In this document: positions 27,990-38,945 of the stretch, piece by piece | Position numbering within the stretch: the first letter of the stretch is position 1 | Layout of the letters: each line of letters opens with the position of its first letter | Origin: Mycobacterium genavense ATCC 51234 | Lineage (GTDB): Bacteria; Actinomycetota; Actinomycetes; Mycobacteriales; Mycobacteriaceae | DNA: 64,000 nt | Direction of reading: 5' to 3' | Assembly: GCF_000526915.1 (NCBI RefSeq) | Contig: NZ_JAGZ01000015.1 | Span: forward strand, 1-64,000 | The notes under the pieces: generated by a model | The model's database searches: none | The model's input: the letters and a program-made list of their open reading frames with translations, nothing else | What the model was told of the DNA's origin: nothing | Translations under genes and position numbers: made by a program

Positions 27990-29483
27990 TCAGTAGGCTC
28001 CGTCGCCTACCAATACGGCCTTGAGCGTCTTGGCGACGATCATCAGATCCCCCGCCATCGACCAGTTGTCGACATAGAACAGATCCAACCGGACCGAATC
28101 TTCCCAGGAAAGATCCGAACGGCCGCTGACTTGCCACAATCCGGTGACTCCCGGCTTCACCAGCAGGCGGCGTTTGGCTTCGACGTCGTAGTTCTCGACC
28201 TCGCGGCGCAGCGGCGGGCGTGGGCCGACGACGCTCATATCCTGCCTGAGCACGTTCAGGAATTGCGGCAACTCGTCGAGGCTGAGCTTGCGCAGTACCC
28301 GGCCGACAGCGGTGACGCGGGGGTCCCGGCGAATCTTGAACAGCATGCCGCCGGCGCCCTCGTTGCGCGGCAGCAGCTGCTCGACTTGCGCGTCGGCGCC
28401 GTCGACCATGGTGCGGAACTTGAACATCGTGAAGGGCTTGCCCTCGAGGCTGATGCGTTCGGCGCGGTAAAGCACCGGTCCCCTGCTGGTCAGCTTGATA
28501 GCGATCGCGCAGACCAGCATGATCGGCATGGTCACGACCAGCGCGGCCAGGGCGAAACAGAAGTCGAACGCCCGCTTCTGGAAGCGGTTGGTCTCTTCGT
28601 ATTGCGGCTTTTCCACGTGCAGCAGCGGGAAGCCCGCATACGGCTTCAGAGCCAGTCGGGCGCGTGCGACGTCCATCACTCCGGGCGACACCACGAGGTC
28701 GACGTCGGTGGATTCCAACTGCCACATCAACTCTCGGATGCCCTGCACGCCCAATTGCTCGGTGCGGGCCACCGCGACGGTGTCCGCGCCGCAGCGCCCG
28801 GCCGCGGGCACCGCATACGTGTCGTCACCGAGGATCGGGATCGCCTGCTGATGAACCCACAGCGTCTCGCCGCGGGGTGGGCCGTAGCCCGGGATGCAGA
28901 CACCGAGCACCGCGTAGCCGTCTTTCGCGTTGCGCAGCAGTTCCTCCGCCAGATGTGCGACACCGGAACGGTCGCCGATCGCCAGCACCCTCGTCTGGTA
29001 TGCGCCCTGGGCTCGCTTCCGGCCGATGTATTGGCGCCAGATCTTGCGGCTGACCAGCAGTCCCAGCGTGCCGACGGGAAGCGCGACCGCCAGGTAGCCG
29101 CGGGCCAGGTCGATCTTGGCGAGCAGGGTGAGGATCGCGATGATCCCGAAGGTCTGGAACGATGCGTGCGCGATGCGCCGGTATTCGTCGAGGCCTCCGC
29201 CGAGGACTCGCGGCGACCGGGTCTGGAAGATTTCCAGCGACGCCAGCCAAAGCACCGCGAACAGCGTCATCATGGCGCCGGCATAACCGGAGGACGACGG
29301 CGAATCCCCGAACCGGGCGAGTTGCGCCAGCGTCACCGAACCGGCAACGATCGCCGCGTCGGTCAGCTGCACGCCGTGCGCGTATTTCCGCTGCCAACGA
29401 CGGAGGTTACGGCCACCGATCGGCGGTGCGGCAGGCACGGCCGCCGGCGCGCTGGGGAGCTGGCTGTGCAGCACGGCGGTCAT
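27990..29483 (-). CDS. Polyprenyl-phosphate sugar-1-phosphate transferase (initiating exopolysaccharide transferase)
   Basis: A 497-residue WbaP/WcaJ-like enzyme. N-terminal membrane helices lie near residues 30-130, a central nucleotide-binding-like region contains TRVLAIGDRSGVAHLAEELL, and the C-terminal bacterial sugar-transferase domain carries GKPFTMFKFRTMVDGAD, KLSLDELPQFLNVL, SVVGPRPPL and KPGVTGLWQVSGRSDLSWED. It moves a sugar phosphate from a nucleotide donor to the lipid carrier, the first step of Wzx/Wzy polysaccharide assembly. It starts by ATGA overlap with the epimerase gene. Intact. Confidence 0.9.
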   Translation of the reverse strand: MTAVLHSQLPSAPAAVPAAPPIGGRNLRRWQRKYAHGVQLTDAAIVAGSVTLAQLARFGDSPSSSGYAGAMMTLFAVLWLASLEIFQTRSPRVLGGGLDEYRRIAHASFQTFGIIAILTLLAKIDLARGYLAVALPVGTLGLLVSRKIWRQYIGRKRAQGAYQTRVLAIGDRSGVAHLAEELLRNAKDGYAVLGVCIPGYGPPRGETLWVHQQAIPILGDDTYAVPAAGRCGADTVAVARTEQLGVQGIRELMWQLESTDVDLVVSPGVMDVARARLALKPYAGFPLLHVEKPQYEETNRFQKRAFDFCFALAALVVTMPIMLVCAIAIKLTSRGPVLYRAERISLEGKPFTMFKFRTMVDGADAQVEQLLPRNEGAGGMLFKIRRDPRVTAVGRVLRKLSLDELPQFLNVLRQDMSVVGPRPPLRREVENYDVEAKRRLLVKPGVTGLWQVSGRSDLSWEDSVRLDLFYVDNWSMAGDLMIVAKTLKAVLVGDGAY

Positions 29484-30214
29484 GCCGACCCGCTCTCTAG
29501 GTGACGCGCCCGCGCATCAGAGCTGAATCGTGCCCCCGATGGCGTGGCGCATTCGCTGAGCTGGACCGGGTGGCGTGCCGGCGGCGCGATGGCGGCCGGA
29601 AGCGCCGACGTGTCACGGCTGGAACGTTCGGCCAGCAGCCGGTTGACATCCATCATCACGATGACGTCCTCGTCGATGCTCTCGACGCTGTCCGACTTCG
29701 GCCAGGTCGCGTCCTCTTCGGAGATGACCGTGATCGGCAGCGGCCACTTGATGCCGAATTCCGGCTCGTCGAACCGGAAACCCTCCTGGCCGGCGGGCGC
29801 ATGCGCACCGCTGATCTGGCAGATGACTTCGGTGTCGTCCACCAGCGTCTGGAAACCGTGGGCGAAATAGGGCGGCACAAACAGCGCTCGGTGGTTGTCG
29901 GCGGTCAACTCCACCATGACGTGCCGGCCGTAGGTGGGCGACTCGGGGCGAACGTCCACCGCAACGTCGGCGATCGCGCCGCGGGTGCACCGGACCAGCT
30001 TGGCCTCCGGGTGCGGCGGGGCCTGACGGTGCAAACCCTGCACCGTGCCGCGGGTGTAGTTGAAGGAGATCTGTGTCTGCACGACATCGGCGATCAGGCC
30101 GATCTCGGCGAACTCCTGGGCGCAGAAGGACTGTGAGACGACGCCGCGGTGGTCGCAGTTGGGCTCGATGTCGACGATCGTGACCCCAGCGATGCTCGTA
30201 GGCGTGTACTTCAC
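29480..30214 (-). CDS. dTDP-4-dehydrorhamnose 3,5-epimerase-like protein (RmlC family)
   Basis: A 244-residue cupin protein. Motifs are FNYTRGTVQGLHRQ (catalytic His region), AKLVRCTRGAIADVAVDVRP, ELTADNHRALFVPPYFAHGF and TEVICQISG. RmlC enzymes epimerise C3 and C5 of a dTDP-keto sugar on the way to dTDP-rhamnose. GTG 30214 is chosen because GGAAGGAAA precedes it; the ORF runs further upstream only through PPE sequence. A C-terminal extension of about 50 residues (after WPKSDSVESIDED) is not part of the usual family. As the first gene of the polysaccharide operon it probably supplies a deoxysugar. Confidence 0.85.
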   Translation of the reverse strand: MKYTPTSIAGVTIVDIEPNCDHRGVVSQSFCAQEFAEIGLIADVVQTQISFNYTRGTVQGLHRQAPPHPEAKLVRCTRGAIADVAVDVRPESPTYGRHVMVELTADNHRALFVPPYFAHGFQTLVDDTEVICQISGAHAPAGQEGFRFDEPEFGIKWPLPITVISEEDATWPKSDSVESIDEDVIVMMDVNRLLAERSSRDTSALPAAIAPPARHPVQLSECATPSGARFSSDARARHLESGSA

Positions 30215-30300
30215 TGACGTTTCCTTCCGGAACAAGACGCTCGTAGGGGTGGGGTGGTCGTCGCGGCTGCGCATGCCATAACCGGCGGGAATCACGGTGG

Positions 30301-31292
30301 TTATCCGTATCCGGCGGCGGGTGGCTGGGCCATGACGGTGGGCACCAGCCCATAGCGCGGGCCGGGGCGAGGACCCCGCCCCGGACTTCGGGCCCTGCAG
30401 CGGCACGCCGCCCAACATGCTCGGTATCGAGGTCGCACCGGCCCCGGCGCCGTTGGGCAGGGCCGAGAGGGCACCGCCCACAGGTGACGGCGGGATGACG
30501 CTGGTCCAGCCCTGCGGCACCGACATGGGCCCCAGCGACGCCGCCGAGCCCATGCTGCCCAGCGCGCCGGCGCCGGCGTTGCCGAGCTCGGCCGCTCCGG
30601 ATGCGGCCTCGGCCGCGCCCGCCGCGGCCGTCGCTCCGAGGTCGGTGCCGACGGTGCCGGCGGCCATGGCCATCGACTGGCTGGTCTGGGCGATTCCGAA
30701 CAGGCTGGACAGCGCTTACAGTGGGGTGGGCAGCGCCATGATCCAGATCGCCGATATGTCGCTGAGAGTGGAGACGGTCCCCGAGTCGAGCGACAATCCC
30801 GACACCGCGTCGCTCAGCGCGTTTGTCGTGTCTGCCAGCGGCGTCGAGAACGCCTCCAAGGTCGAGGGAACGGTGTTGATCAGTCCCTTCAGCGCCGCTT
30901 GCTGCCCCCCGAGATGCCGGTGGCGTTGGCGACCGCGACCTCTTGTGAGGCCACCCCGCTCTGGTCGGTCACTTCCGGCGCATCGGTGAACGGCGTCACG
31001 TCGGTCGCGATCGCGGAATTCGCGGCGTATTGGTACATCGCCGCAGCGTCTTGGGCCCACATCTCGCCGTATTCGGCCTCGTTGGCCGCGATGGCCGGCG
31101 AATTCTGGCCGAAGAAGTTGGTGGCGGTCAGCGAGGCGAGCTGAGCCCGGTTGGCGAAAACCACCGGCGCCGGGACCGTCATCGCGAAGGCGGCTTCATA
31201 TACCTCTACGGTAAGCCATATACCTCTACGGTAAGCCGTGCCTGGTCGGCCGCCTCGGCCGCCCGCGCGGCCGCCCCCGTCGTCCACGCCAC
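30301..31292 (-). pseudogene. PPE-family protein remnant
   Basis: The N-terminal end (about the first 70 residues with the PPE motif) is missing. The remainder runs [20 protein letters not shown], then [55 protein letters not shown], a Gly/Ala-rich C-terminal part, and PRYGLVPTVMAQPPAAGYG before TAA at 30301. Four lesions are visible: a 20-bp tandem duplication at 31198-31237, loss of one G in a G run near 30908, an in-frame TAA at 30716-30718, and a one-base loss near 30365. PPE proteins are surface or secreted proteins specific to mycobacteria. The remnant reads into the epimerase in one frame, which is accidental. Confidence 0.85.
31198..31237. repeat. 20-bp perfect tandem duplication inside the PPE remnant
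   Basis: The unit ATATACCTCTACGGTAAGCC occurs twice back to back (31198-31217 and 31218-31237). Removing one copy restores the PPE reading frame across [17 protein letters not shown]. Confidence 0.95.
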
Positions 31293-31360
31293 CCCGGACC
31301 GCGGCCTCGCCGACGGTCGCGAGCGACGCACGGCATCGCAACGGTGAGTTCGTCGAACCG

Positions 31361-32040
31361 ATGAGTGTGCAATCCCACGATGGCCGCGCAGATGCGACGC
31401 GGCGACAAATCTTGCGAGCTGCTTCGCATCAGTTCGCGCGACGGCCCTACCACGACGTCGGCCTCGACGACATCCTCGCCGAGGCCGAACTCACCAAGGG
31501 CGCGATGTACTTTCATTTCAAGTCCAAGCACGCGCTCGCGGTCGCGATCATCGAAAAGCAGACCGCCACCGGCGCCACCGCCGTGCAAAACCTGATGAAG
31601 CGCGGACTTTCGGGCCTCGAGACCCTCATCGACTTCTCGTATCTGGTAGCCGTCGGGGACATCAAGACCGATGCCGTGCGTGCGGGGCTCAACCTCATCG
31701 AATCGGTGGGCCGGACGCAAGGGTTGCAAGAGAAGTTGATGGCAACTGGGTCGACGCCGTGGCCGGCGTCGTCGAGCAAGCCATTGCCGAAGGCGACATC
31801 GATGACCGGTGCGATCCGCATGACGTGGGACGGTTGTTGGTGTCCATGCACATGGGACTGCGGCAAACGAGCACGCTGGATCAACCGGAACGGTTCTTGC
31901 TCGACGTCGAGAAGTGCTGGACCTTCATTTTGACAGGCGTTCTGCGACCGGACCGGTTCGAGTATTTTGGGCAATTCCTCAAGCGGCGGGCGGTGCTCGC
32001 GATCAATTCGACGTCGACTGAGGCGGACTCGCCGCAATAA
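31361..32040 (+). pseudogene. TetR-family regulator (ArpA/ScbR-like), frameshifted
   Basis: ATG 31361 opens a TetR N-terminal helix-turn-helix ([20 protein letters not shown], then LAEAELTKGAMYFHFKSK), similar to gamma-butyrolactone-receptor-like regulators. After GLQEKLMA, near 31741, one base is missing (GGG to GG). The expected C-terminal ligand domain (NWVDAVAGVVEQAIAEGDID to STSTEADSPQ) continues in the next frame to 32040. As read, the product has an intact DNA-binding domain but a wrong C-terminus. It lies beside the PPE remnant and just upstream of a second, intact regulator of the same type. Confidence 0.8.
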
Positions 32041-32125
32041 GTGCGCGGCGTGCTATCTGCTTGCGAGGCAACGTGAAACGAGATCAGAATCTGCGCACCG
32101 ACGAGAGTTCGGAGGCGTAGCGACA

Positions 32126-32827
32126 ATGGCGCGCCAGGTTCGGTCCGAAGCGACCCGGCGAAAGATCCTCGCCGCAGCGATCGACGTGTTCGGCGAGGTC
32201 GGGTATGCGGCCGCCGGATGGAGTGTGATCATCGAGCGGACGGGCATGACCAAGGGCGCCCTCTATCATCACTTCGATTCGAAAGAAGCGTTGGCGTTAG
32301 CCATCATTGAGGAAGGCTCCGACAAACTGCTCAGCGCGTTCCAGGGCGTGTGCGGGTCGTCGTCGCCGGGGCTGGAGAACTTGCTGCACGGCACCTTCAC
32401 GATCGTCAAGGTGCTGAGTTCCGACGAAATCGCCAGCGCGGCCGAGCATTTGATCGCTACGCTGAGCGGGTTCACTGCGGCTGCCGGGCGCTTCTGCACG
32501 GGCCTGGTCGCGCTGATGGCCGCCGAGGCGCAGCGAGCGATCGCGGAAGGAGACGTGCGGAGCGACGCCGATCCCACCGTGATCGGCGAGTCGATCGTCG
32601 GCGCCATCTTCGGCATGCGCTTGCTGTTGAACGCGACATCCGGGCCTGACAAGAAGCGGGGCGCCGGCGGGGACGACATCAAGCGGCTGACCGAGATATG
32701 GGAACTGCTTCTCCCCGGGATGGTCTCGGAAACCTCGCAGGGTTACTTCAGGCAGTTCCTCGGTCGCGAAGCGATGCGCCATGCCCGGCTCGACGCCACG
32801 CCGGTGGCACAGCCGGAAATAAGTTAG
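32126..32827 (+). CDS. TetR-family transcriptional regulator (ArpA/ScbR-like)
   Basis: A 233-residue regulator beginning MARQVRSEATRRKILAAAID. Its helix-turn-helix ends in RTGMTKGALYHHFDSKEALAL. The C-terminal domain (VVALMAAEAQRAIAEGDVRS-like segment, LTEIWELLLPGMVSE) resembles that of its broken neighbour and of gamma-butyrolactone receptors. A GGAGG sequence lies 11 nt upstream of ATG 32126. The ligand and targets are unknown. Location next to the polysaccharide operon makes those genes candidate targets, but this is inference. Confidence 0.82.
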   Translation: MARQVRSEATRRKILAAAIDVFGEVGYAAAGWSVIIERTGMTKGALYHHFDSKEALALAIIEEGSDKLLSAFQGVCGSSSPGLENLLHGTFTIVKVLSSDEIASAAEHLIATLSGFTAAAGRFCTGLVALMAAEAQRAIAEGDVRSDADPTVIGESIVGAIFGMRLLLNATSGPDKKRGAGGDDIKRLTEIWELLLPGMVSETSQGYFRQFLGREAMRHARLDATPVAQPEIS

Positions 32828-32968
32828 CCGCAGAATTTTTTGCCAGGTCATCGGCGTAAATTTTCAGCGCCCGCCCGAAGGCAAAACATACTGCTGGTAT
32901 CGATCAAGCGTTGTTTCAAACCTATGGTCTGTGCAGCGCGGTGCGGTCGGCCGATCGTTGACCGGCGG

Positions 32969-33415
32969 TCAACGCTCTTCGTCCCACAACTGCTCGGTCA
33001 CATCCTGGAATGTCGCCAGGGCGAATCGGTCGTCGGCCCGCATCCCCACCGACTTGCTCATCAGCGCGCGCACCACGGAGCCGTCCTTGTGTGCCAATTC
33101 GACGACCATGTTCGCCAGGGCGTGCACGACCGACAAGAGCGAGGATTCCGAATCGGGCGCCTGGTGGAAAACCTCCCCGAAGCGCAACGCCAGAACTTCT
33201 TCGGGCTCATAGCCCACCATTTCCGCGAATGCGGTGTTGGTGAACAGGATCGCGCCGTCGTCGCCGATCGCCAGCACCGGGACCGGAATCCGTTCCAACA
33301 CCACCAACGCGGGCAGCTGCTTGAGGGTGGTCATCGGCGATTCGTTGTGCTGGTGCCGATTCTGTCGTCGCTCCACAGGCCGATTATGGTCTATGCCAGA
33401 GGTCATGTCGGACAT
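32969..33415 (-). CDS. Small PAS-domain protein
   Basis: A cytosolic protein of up to 148 residues consisting almost entirely of one PAS domain: LERIPVPVLAIGDDGAILFT, NTAFAEMVGYEPEEVLALRF, then a C-terminal FALATFQDVTEQ strand. Possible starts are ATG 33415, 33406 or 33334 (MTTLKQL), the last giving a minimal PAS unit. No kinase, GGDEF or DNA-binding domain is attached, so it would act by binding a partner or ligand. It is separated from metG by about 50 bp on the same strand. Its role is unknown. Confidence 0.7.
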   Translation of the reverse strand: MSDMTSGIDHNRPVERRQNRHQHNESPMTTLKQLPALVVLERIPVPVLAIGDDGAILFTNTAFAEMVGYEPEEVLALRFGEVFHQAPDSESSLLSVVHALANMVVELAHKDGSVVRALMSKSVGMRADDRFALATFQDVTEQLWDEER

Positions 33416-33468
33416 ATTTCCTAACGCGCGGCCGGTCGGCCAGTGCTGCCATTTCTTTTCGCATTCGT

Positions 33469-35025
33469 TTAATCGTCCTCGGCAGTTGGCTGATACCGCG
33501 GAAAAACGCCGACGGGTGCCGGCAGCGTCGAGCCGGGGGTTAGCCGGACCCCGATCGCGCTGAACGCCCGCTGGTCGTCGGGCTGCCCGAGCAGGTCCAG
33601 CAGCTTGGCGGCGGATTCCGGCATGACGGGCTGCACCAACAGTGCCGCGATGCGGACCGCCTCGCACGTGACGTAGAGGACGGTGCGGAAGCGCACCTGA
33701 TCCGCCTCGGATTCGCTCTTGCGCAACACCCACGGCTGCTGGGCCGAAAAGTACTTATTCGCCTCGCCCAGCATCAGCCAGATCGCTTCCAGCGCCAGGT
33801 GCATCGCCTGCTCGTCGAGGTGGACGCGCACCCGATCCAGCAACGCGTCGGCGGTCGCGAGCAGCTCGGCGTCGGCGGCGGTGAACTCGCCGGGTTCGGG
33901 CATCACCCCGTCGAGGTTTTTGGCGATCATCGACAGCGACCGTTGGGCCAGGTTGCCCAACTCGTTGGCCAGATCGGTGTTGATCCGGTTGATGATGGCC
34001 TCTTCGCTGTAGCTGCCGTCCTGGCCGAACGGCACCTCGCGCAGCAGGAAATAACGCAGCTGGTCCACACCGAACGCGTTCGCCAGTGCGACCGGGTCGA
34101 TGGTGTTGCCCACCGACTTGCTCATCTTCTCGCCGCGGTTGTGCAGGAATCCGTGCGCGAAAACCCTTCGCGGCAGCTCGATTCCGGCCGACATCAAAAA
34201 CGCCGGCCAGTACACCGCGTGGAACCTGATGATGTCCTTGCCGATCATGTGCAGATCGGCGGGCCAGTAGCGGCGGAACAGTTCCGAACCCGTGTCCGGG
34301 TAGCCGGCTCCGGTGAGGTAGTTGGTCAGGGCGTCGACCCAGACGTACATGACGTGGTCGGGGTGTTCGGGCACCTGCACGCCCCAGTCGAAGGTGGTGC
34401 GCGAGATCGAGAAATCGGTCAGCCCGCCGGAGACGAAGCTGACGACCTCGTTGCGTCGCACCTCGGGTCCGATGAAATCGGGGTTGGCTTCGTAGTGGGC
34501 CAGCAGCCGGTCGGCGTAGGCCGAGAGCCGGAAGAAGAACGTCTGCTCCTTCTCGCTCCAGGTCACCGGTGCCCCGGTCTCGGTGGCGACACGGATGCCG
34601 TCGACCACCTCGGTCTCCGAGTCGGAGAAGTACCGCTCGTCGCGCACCGAGTACCACCCGGAATAGGTCGCCAGATAGATGTCGCCGGCCGCCTGCATGC
34701 GCCGCCAGATCTCCTTGGACGCCTCGTGGTGGTCGGCGTCGGTGGTGCGGATGAAGCGGTCGGATGAGATGTTCAGCGCCTCCTGCATCCGTTGGAACAC
34801 ATCGGAATTGCGGCGGGCCAGCTCGGCGGTGGGCAGCCCGGCGGCGGCCGCGGTCTCGGCGACCTTCTGGCCGTGCTCGTCGGTCCCGGTCAGGAACCGC
34901 ACGTCGAAACCGTCGAGCCGCTTGAAGCGGGCGATCGCGTCGGTCGCGATGTATTCGTAGGCGTGACCCACGTGCGGCGCACCGTTTGGATACGCGATCG
35001 CAGTGGTGACGTAATAGGGCCTCAT
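33469..35025 (-). CDS. metG: Methionyl-tRNA synthetase
   Basis: A 518-residue class I aminoacyl-tRNA synthetase charging tRNA-Met. The HIGH motif is HVGH at residues 18-21, the nucleotide-binding KMSKS at about 300-304, and the connective-peptide region contains [12 protein letters not shown]. The C-terminal anticodon-binding helix bundle ends at [10 protein letters not shown]. It has the short bacterial form without a dimerisation domain. It corresponds to Rv1007c (metS) and is divergent from tatD. Intact, in contrast to the accessory genes on its left. Confidence 0.95.
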   Translation of the reverse strand: MRPYYVTTAIAYPNGAPHVGHAYEYIATDAIARFKRLDGFDVRFLTGTDEHGQKVAETAAAAGLPTAELARRNSDVFQRMQEALNISSDRFIRTTDADHHEASKEIWRRMQAAGDIYLATYSGWYSVRDERYFSDSETEVVDGIRVATETGAPVTWSEKEQTFFFRLSAYADRLLAHYEANPDFIGPEVRRNEVVSFVSGGLTDFSISRTTFDWGVQVPEHPDHVMYVWVDALTNYLTGAGYPDTGSELFRRYWPADLHMIGKDIIRFHAVYWPAFLMSAGIELPRRVFAHGFLHNRGEKMSKSVGNTIDPVALANAFGVDQLRYFLLREVPFGQDGSYSEEAIINRINTDLANELGNLAQRSLSMIAKNLDGVMPEPGEFTAADAELLATADALLDRVRVHLDEQAMHLALEAIWLMLGEANKYFSAQQPWVLRKSESEADQVRFRTVLYVTCEAVRIAALLVQPVMPESAAKLLDLLGQPDDQRAFSAIGVRLTPGSTLPAPVGVFPRYQPTAEDD

Positions 35026-35049
35026 CGAGATTCACCCTATTGTGTGCGC

Positions 35050-35904
35050 GTGAGCTCCAGCCGACCTGGTAAACGAGAAGCGCCACCCGCCCCGGAGCCG
35101 TTGGCGCCACTGATCGACGCCCACACTCACCTCGACGCATGCGGCGCCCGCGACGCCGCCGGGGTGGCGGCCATCCTGGAGCGCGCCGCGGCGGTCGGGG
35201 TAGCCGCCGTGGTCACGATCGCCGACGATCTGGCTTCGGCGCGCTGGGTGACCCGGGCGGCCGGCTGGGATCCGCGCGTGTACGCCGCGGTGGCGTTGCA
35301 CCCGACGCGCGCAAACGCCCTCGACGGCGACACTCGCGCCGACATCGAGCGGCTGGTGGCCGACCCGCGGGTGGTGGCGGTGGGGGAGACGGGCATGGAT
35401 CTGTACTGGCCCGGCCGGCTGGACGGGTGCGCGGCACCCGAGGTGCAGCGGGAGGCCTTCGCGTGGCATATCGACCTGGCCAAGCGGCGCGGCAAACCGC
35501 TGATGATTCACAACCGGGACGCCGACGCCGCGGTGCTCGACGTGCTGGACGCCGAGGGCGCGCCCGACATCGTGATCTTCCACTGCTTTTCGTCGGACAG
35601 CGCAATGGCCCGCCGCTGCGCCGACGCCGGGTGGTTCATCAGCCTGTCCGGGATGGTGAGCTTTCGGAATGCGCGCGCACTGCGCGAAGCCGTGCCGCTG
35701 GTTCCGGTCGACCAGCTGCTGGTCGAAACGGACGCGCCGTTTTTGACTCCACATCCTTACCGTGGCGCACCAAACGAGCCGTATTGCCTTCCCTATACTG
35801 TCCGTGCGATCGCGGAACTGCTCGATCTTCCGGCGGACGAACTGGCCCGAATCACCACGAGCAACGCCTGTCGGGTCTACGGACTCGCCGAATCGGGCCG
35901 GTGA
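35050..35904 (+). CDS. tatD: TatD-family metal-dependent DNase
   Basis: A 284-residue amidohydrolase-fold hydrolase. Metal ligands are in LIDAHTHLDACG (HxH), VAVGETGMDLYW, LMIHNRDADAAV, IFHCFSSD and VETDAPFLTPHPYRG. TatD proteins are 3'-5' exonucleases linked to DNA repair. GTG 35050 is preferred; GTG 35044 also fits. Position matches Rv1008. It is followed by the rpfB leader region. Confidence 0.92.
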   Translation: MSSSRPGKREAPPAPEPLAPLIDAHTHLDACGARDAAGVAAILERAAAVGVAAVVTIADDLASARWVTRAAGWDPRVYAAVALHPTRANALDGDTRADIERLVADPRVVAVGETGMDLYWPGRLDGCAAPEVQREAFAWHIDLAKRRGKPLMIHNRDADAAVLDVLDAEGAPDIVIFHCFSSDSAMARRCADAGWFISLSGMVSFRNARALREAVPLVPVDQLLVETDAPFLTPHPYRGAPNEPYCLPYTVRAIAELLDLPADELARITTSNACRVYGLAESGR

Positions 35905-38053
<2,149 letters not shown>

Positions 38054-38063
38054 CCGGCGGCGC

Positions 38064-38592
38064 TCAGCGGCGACGCGGACGGCCCGGCCGAACGCCGCCA
38101 CGGCGATCCCGGGGGAGTCCCTGCCAGTACGTCTGCAGCCACTCGGTCAAGTCGCGGGCCCGATCCAGCGCCCCGCCCGGCGCCGAACGAGATCGCGCCG
38201 CGGCGATGGCCGCGGACAGTTCGGTCATTTCGCGGACCACGATCGCCGACCCGTCGACCTCCAGCTTCGCGGCGAACGGCAGCTGGTGCTCGTCGACGTG
38301 CTCTCCGTAAGACGAGCGCCGCGGCACAATCACCGGGCACTTGCCCTGCTCGATGCACAACAGCGTCGATCCCGCGCCCGCGTGGGTGATGGTCACCGAG
38401 GCACGCCGGACCTGCTCGCGGACGTCGCCGAACGACAGAAAGCGTTCGAATCGGGCGTGCCGCGGTTCGTACCGACACGTTCCCAGCTGCACGAAAAAGT
38501 CCTCGCCGAGATCGCCCGTCCGGGCCAGGTCGTCGACCGCGCGCCAATCGATCGAAAGGGTGCACCTCCATCCCCATGATCACGAAGATCAC
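38064..38592 (-). pseudogene. PssE/Alg13-like glycosyltransferase subunit, frameshifted
   Basis: GTG 38592 starts IFVIMGMEVHPFDRLAR, then a frame loss near 38545 (a 2-nt loss in a GC repeat fits). The remainder reads AVDDLARTGDLGEDFFVQLG, RYEPRHARFERFLSFGDV, SVTITHAGAGSTLLCIEQGK and VIVPRRSSYGEHVDEHQLPF. This is the C-terminal, nucleotide-sugar-binding half of Alg13/14-type transferases, which in exopolysaccharide loci act as PssD/PssE pairs. The start overlaps the end of the PssD-like remnant as GTGA, confirming the pair. Confidence 0.8.
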
Positions 38593-38830
38593 ACGATCCT
38601 CCCGTGATATTCGGTGCCGGGAGTCCGCTCGGTCGACTCGGGCCACTGGACCAGGAAGCGGGAGGCGAACGGCTTCACCATCCGGGCGGTCAGCGAGAGC
38701 TCGGTGATGCGGGTGATCGATTCGATGAAGACGGCCTGCCAGAATTCCCGCATGCAAAACATCTCGTAGATGTGGCCGCCGGACGAGGCGATCAGCCGCC
38801 GGACGAGGCGATCAGGAGGAAGCGACCCAT
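38589..38830 (-). pseudogene. PssD/Alg14-like membrane subunit, internally deleted remnant
   Basis: ATG 38830 begins MGRFLLIASSGGH, the Alg14 glycine-rich motif, but a 20-bp tandem duplication introduces a TGA after SSGG. The same protein then resumes as IYEMFCMREFW and directly continues with VFIESITRITELSLTARMVK and SRFLVQWPE to GTEYHGRIV. Only about 80 residues remain of the usual 150 or so, so the central part has also been deleted. Alg14-like subunits anchor the Alg13-like partner to the membrane. Confidence 0.78.
38775..38814. repeat. 20-bp perfect tandem duplication inside the PssD-like remnant
   Basis: The unit GCCGCCGGACGAGGCGATCA occurs at 38775-38794 and again at 38795-38814. One copy creates the premature stop in the PssD-like frame. 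Confidence 0.95.
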
Positions 38831-38945
38831 GGCTGCCATCTCAGGCGCTGGTGGCAATGGCGTTGGAAGACTTGCGCGCGTGCGGCATGCGGGGATAGTA
38901 GATGGTCCGGTGCGGGGCTCGAAACCAGACTGAGAGACGCCGACG

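Noticed and set aside
29480-30673. Apparent in-frame fusion of a PPE C-terminus with the RmlC-like epimerase
   Set aside because: The true PPE end lies in another frame with its own stop at 30301-30303, and the epimerase has its own ribosome site and GTG at 30214. The continuous ORF is accidental.
31198-31237. Short repeats considered as a CRISPR array or attachment site
   Set aside because: Only two adjacent copies without spacers, inside a coding remnant; no cas genes or integrase in the window. The same applies to 38775-38814.
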